NCBI GenBank assembly: GCA_000433515.1
Contig: FR891161.1
Location: forward strand, 1 to 13,406
From: Candidatus Colimorpha enterica
GTDB taxonomy: Bacteria > Bacillota > Clostridia > Oscillospirales > CAG-272
Reading direction: 5' to 3'
Length of the DNA: 13,406 nt
The notes beneath the pieces are model-generated. The model was not told where the DNA came from. It made no database searches and worked only from the letters and a program-made list of their open reading frames with translations. Numbering within the stretch: position 1 is the stretch's first letter; each line of letters opens with the position of its first letter. Below, one piece after another: positions 12,372 to 13,406 of this stretch. Both the position numbers and the translations under genes were made by a program.

Positions 12372-13406
12372 CTAAAATGTATTGGTCATGGCTTCATAAA
12401 TCAGGATTTGATTTTCATCATTTTGCTTCATTTTGTTCACTAATTCTTTGCTAAAAAGAACTGTATCCGTGAGGAGATTTACCGATATACTGTCACTATA
12501 TTTTTCTATCAGCAACTGCGTAAGGCTCAAAGATACGCCATTTTTGATTAGAACAATTTCCACCGCATTGGCTGTTCCATATTTTAAGGTTAAATATAGA
12601 TTCTGTTCAATAAGTTCCAAATCATGAAGAACTTCAACAAATTTCATAATTGTATTATCGATAAAATCTTGCTCTTCCTTAACGCGTACTATAGCCAAAT
12701 TTATCAGCTGTGCTTGATCCTTTTCGCGAATATCTGTCCATAGATTTCGATGGCCCCCATCACGGGTTTGTGTTCCCCATTTGCCCACATAAACGATGGG
12801 GTCTCCATTTTGAGAAATAATCCTCCTCCAATAGGTGATAGTATGAGAAATCATCTGGTTAAACGGAAGACTTTGTAATTTCCATGATAAAAACATCTTA
12901 TAATAATTTTTTGCTGATATATTCCTAAATCTCAGGAAATTATTGTTTTCTTCATTCTCCCGGGTGTATGGCAAAAAAATATCACATATTGCATCAAGTA
13001 AAGTTCCGCTATCTGAAATTTTACCATTCAAAAGGACATTCTGCGCATACTCGCTGACTTTCTTATCAAGGCCTGCTTCGCAATCAAAAACATCAATCTC
13101 TGTTACATTATTTAAGATACATATTTTCCCGATATTGGTTGCAGCATATCTTTGTTGGTAGTTTTGGATTGTTTCCGGTTCATAATTCTCTATAAATTCT
13201 TCTGCTCGAATTAATTCGTTTGTGTTTTCCTCTGTAATAACTGAGTTTTTAAGTAGAACATTATCTACTTGGTCGTTAATGTCCTTATCAGCTTTCATTA
13301 CATCGCTAACATATTTTTTTACATTCGCAAATTGCAATAGCAAGTTGCAATAGTTTTCAAAAAGGTAACAAATCGAGGTAGAGGGCCGTTGGCTCACGGA
13401 AGGAGG
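12372..13406 (-). CDS. C-terminal part of a large protein, possibly a YobI/KAP-like P-loop NTPase (5' end not in window)
   Basis: The frame is open from the right edge to the TAA-type stop at 12372, at least 344 residues. No start has a credible ribosome binding site, so the gene most likely continues beyond the window. The visible part is soluble, rich in Asn, Ile, Lys and Glu, and has no Walker motif. Segments such as AATNIGKICILNNVTEID, FNQMISHTITYWRR and IVYVGKWGTQTRDGGHRNLW give the impression of the C-terminal region of large YobI-like P-loop proteins; this is an impression from memory and weak. Base composition is much more AT-rich than the mobilisation genes, pointing to a separate origin (cargo or truncated resident gene). 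Near the right edge a 13-bp sequence is tandemly duplicated (13327-13352), and the last ~25 bp are abruptly GC-rich. Confidence 0.6.
   Translation of the reverse strand, partial: PPSVSQRPSTSICYLFENYCNLLLQFANVKKYVSDVMKADKDINDQVDNVLLKNSVITEENTNELIRAEEFIENYEPETIQNYQQRYAATNIGKICILNNVTEIDVFDCEAGLDKKVSEYAQNVLLNGKISDSGTLLDAICDIFLPYTRENEENNNFLRFRNISAKNYYKMFLSWKLQSLPFNQMISHTITYWRRIISQNGDPIVYVGKWGTQTRDGGHRNLWTDIREKDQAQLINLAIVRVKEEQDFIDNTIMKFVEVLHDLELIEQNLYLTLKYGTANAVEIVLIKNGVSLSLTQLLIEKYSDSISVNLLTDTVLFSKELVNKMKQNDENQILIYEAMTNTF

Overview
The window looks like a chromosomal piece of a low- to mid-GC Firmicute, most likely a gut Clostridium-class bacterium (Oscillospiraceae/Ruminococcaceae type). The reasons are a T-box riboswitch, sigma-A promoters close to TTGACA-17-TATAAT, AGGAGG-type ribosome binding sites, and a Tn4451/CTn-type serine recombinase with TnpV- and TnpW-like proteins. 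Family names come from memory of conserved motifs; no database search was possible.

Region 1 (1-3404) is housekeeping. The end of an unrecognised plus-strand gene (stop at 209) converges on a minus-strand operon reading from 3404 down to 216: promoter, T-box leader with a probable UGG (Trp) specifier, intrinsic terminator, then a substrate-binding lipoprotein, a LivH-type permease and an ATPase. This fits TrpXYZ, the tryptophan-type ABC importer. Under tryptophan starvation, uncharged tRNA-Trp should stabilise the antiterminator and switch the importer on. The three proteins contain only one Trp residue in total.

Region 2 (3527-4383) holds two small tRNA units on the plus strand, each with its own promoter and terminator: tRNA-Arg(TCT)-tRNA-His(GTG), and tRNA-Leu(TAA)-initiator tRNA-fMet(CAT). 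The initiator call rests on the C1-A72 mismatch and the GGG/CCC anticodon stem. A nucleotidyltransferase-fold gene (4479-5135) follows with its own promoter.

Region 3 (5156 to about 9450) is a mobile-element module on the minus strand. From promoter-proximal to distal it encodes a PC4/YdbC-like protein, an unknown 98-aa protein, MobC, a ParB-like protein, a TnpW-like protein and a large serine recombinase. The genes are tightly packed or overlapping and probably form one operon. No relaxase, coupling protein, type IV secretion gene or ParA lies in the window, so the element continues elsewhere, needs helper functions, or has decayed. A duplicated block of about 55 bp and palindromes sit upstream of the operon.

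Region 4 (about 9480-11000) has no credible gene. It is a degenerate repeat landscape with a period near 60 bp: nine copies of one unit (some interleaved with a second), four compact hairpins of two sequence types, then six copies of a unit that resembles the first in inverted orientation. This is the least explained part of the window.

Region 5 (11001-13406) has a two-gene minus-strand operon (Thr/Pro/Glu-rich lipoprotein, then a short TnpV), a spacer with three hairpins and another copy of an array motif, and finally an AT-rich, 5'-incomplete gene running off the right edge. That last gene may be the C-terminal part of a large P-loop NTPase, but this is uncertain.
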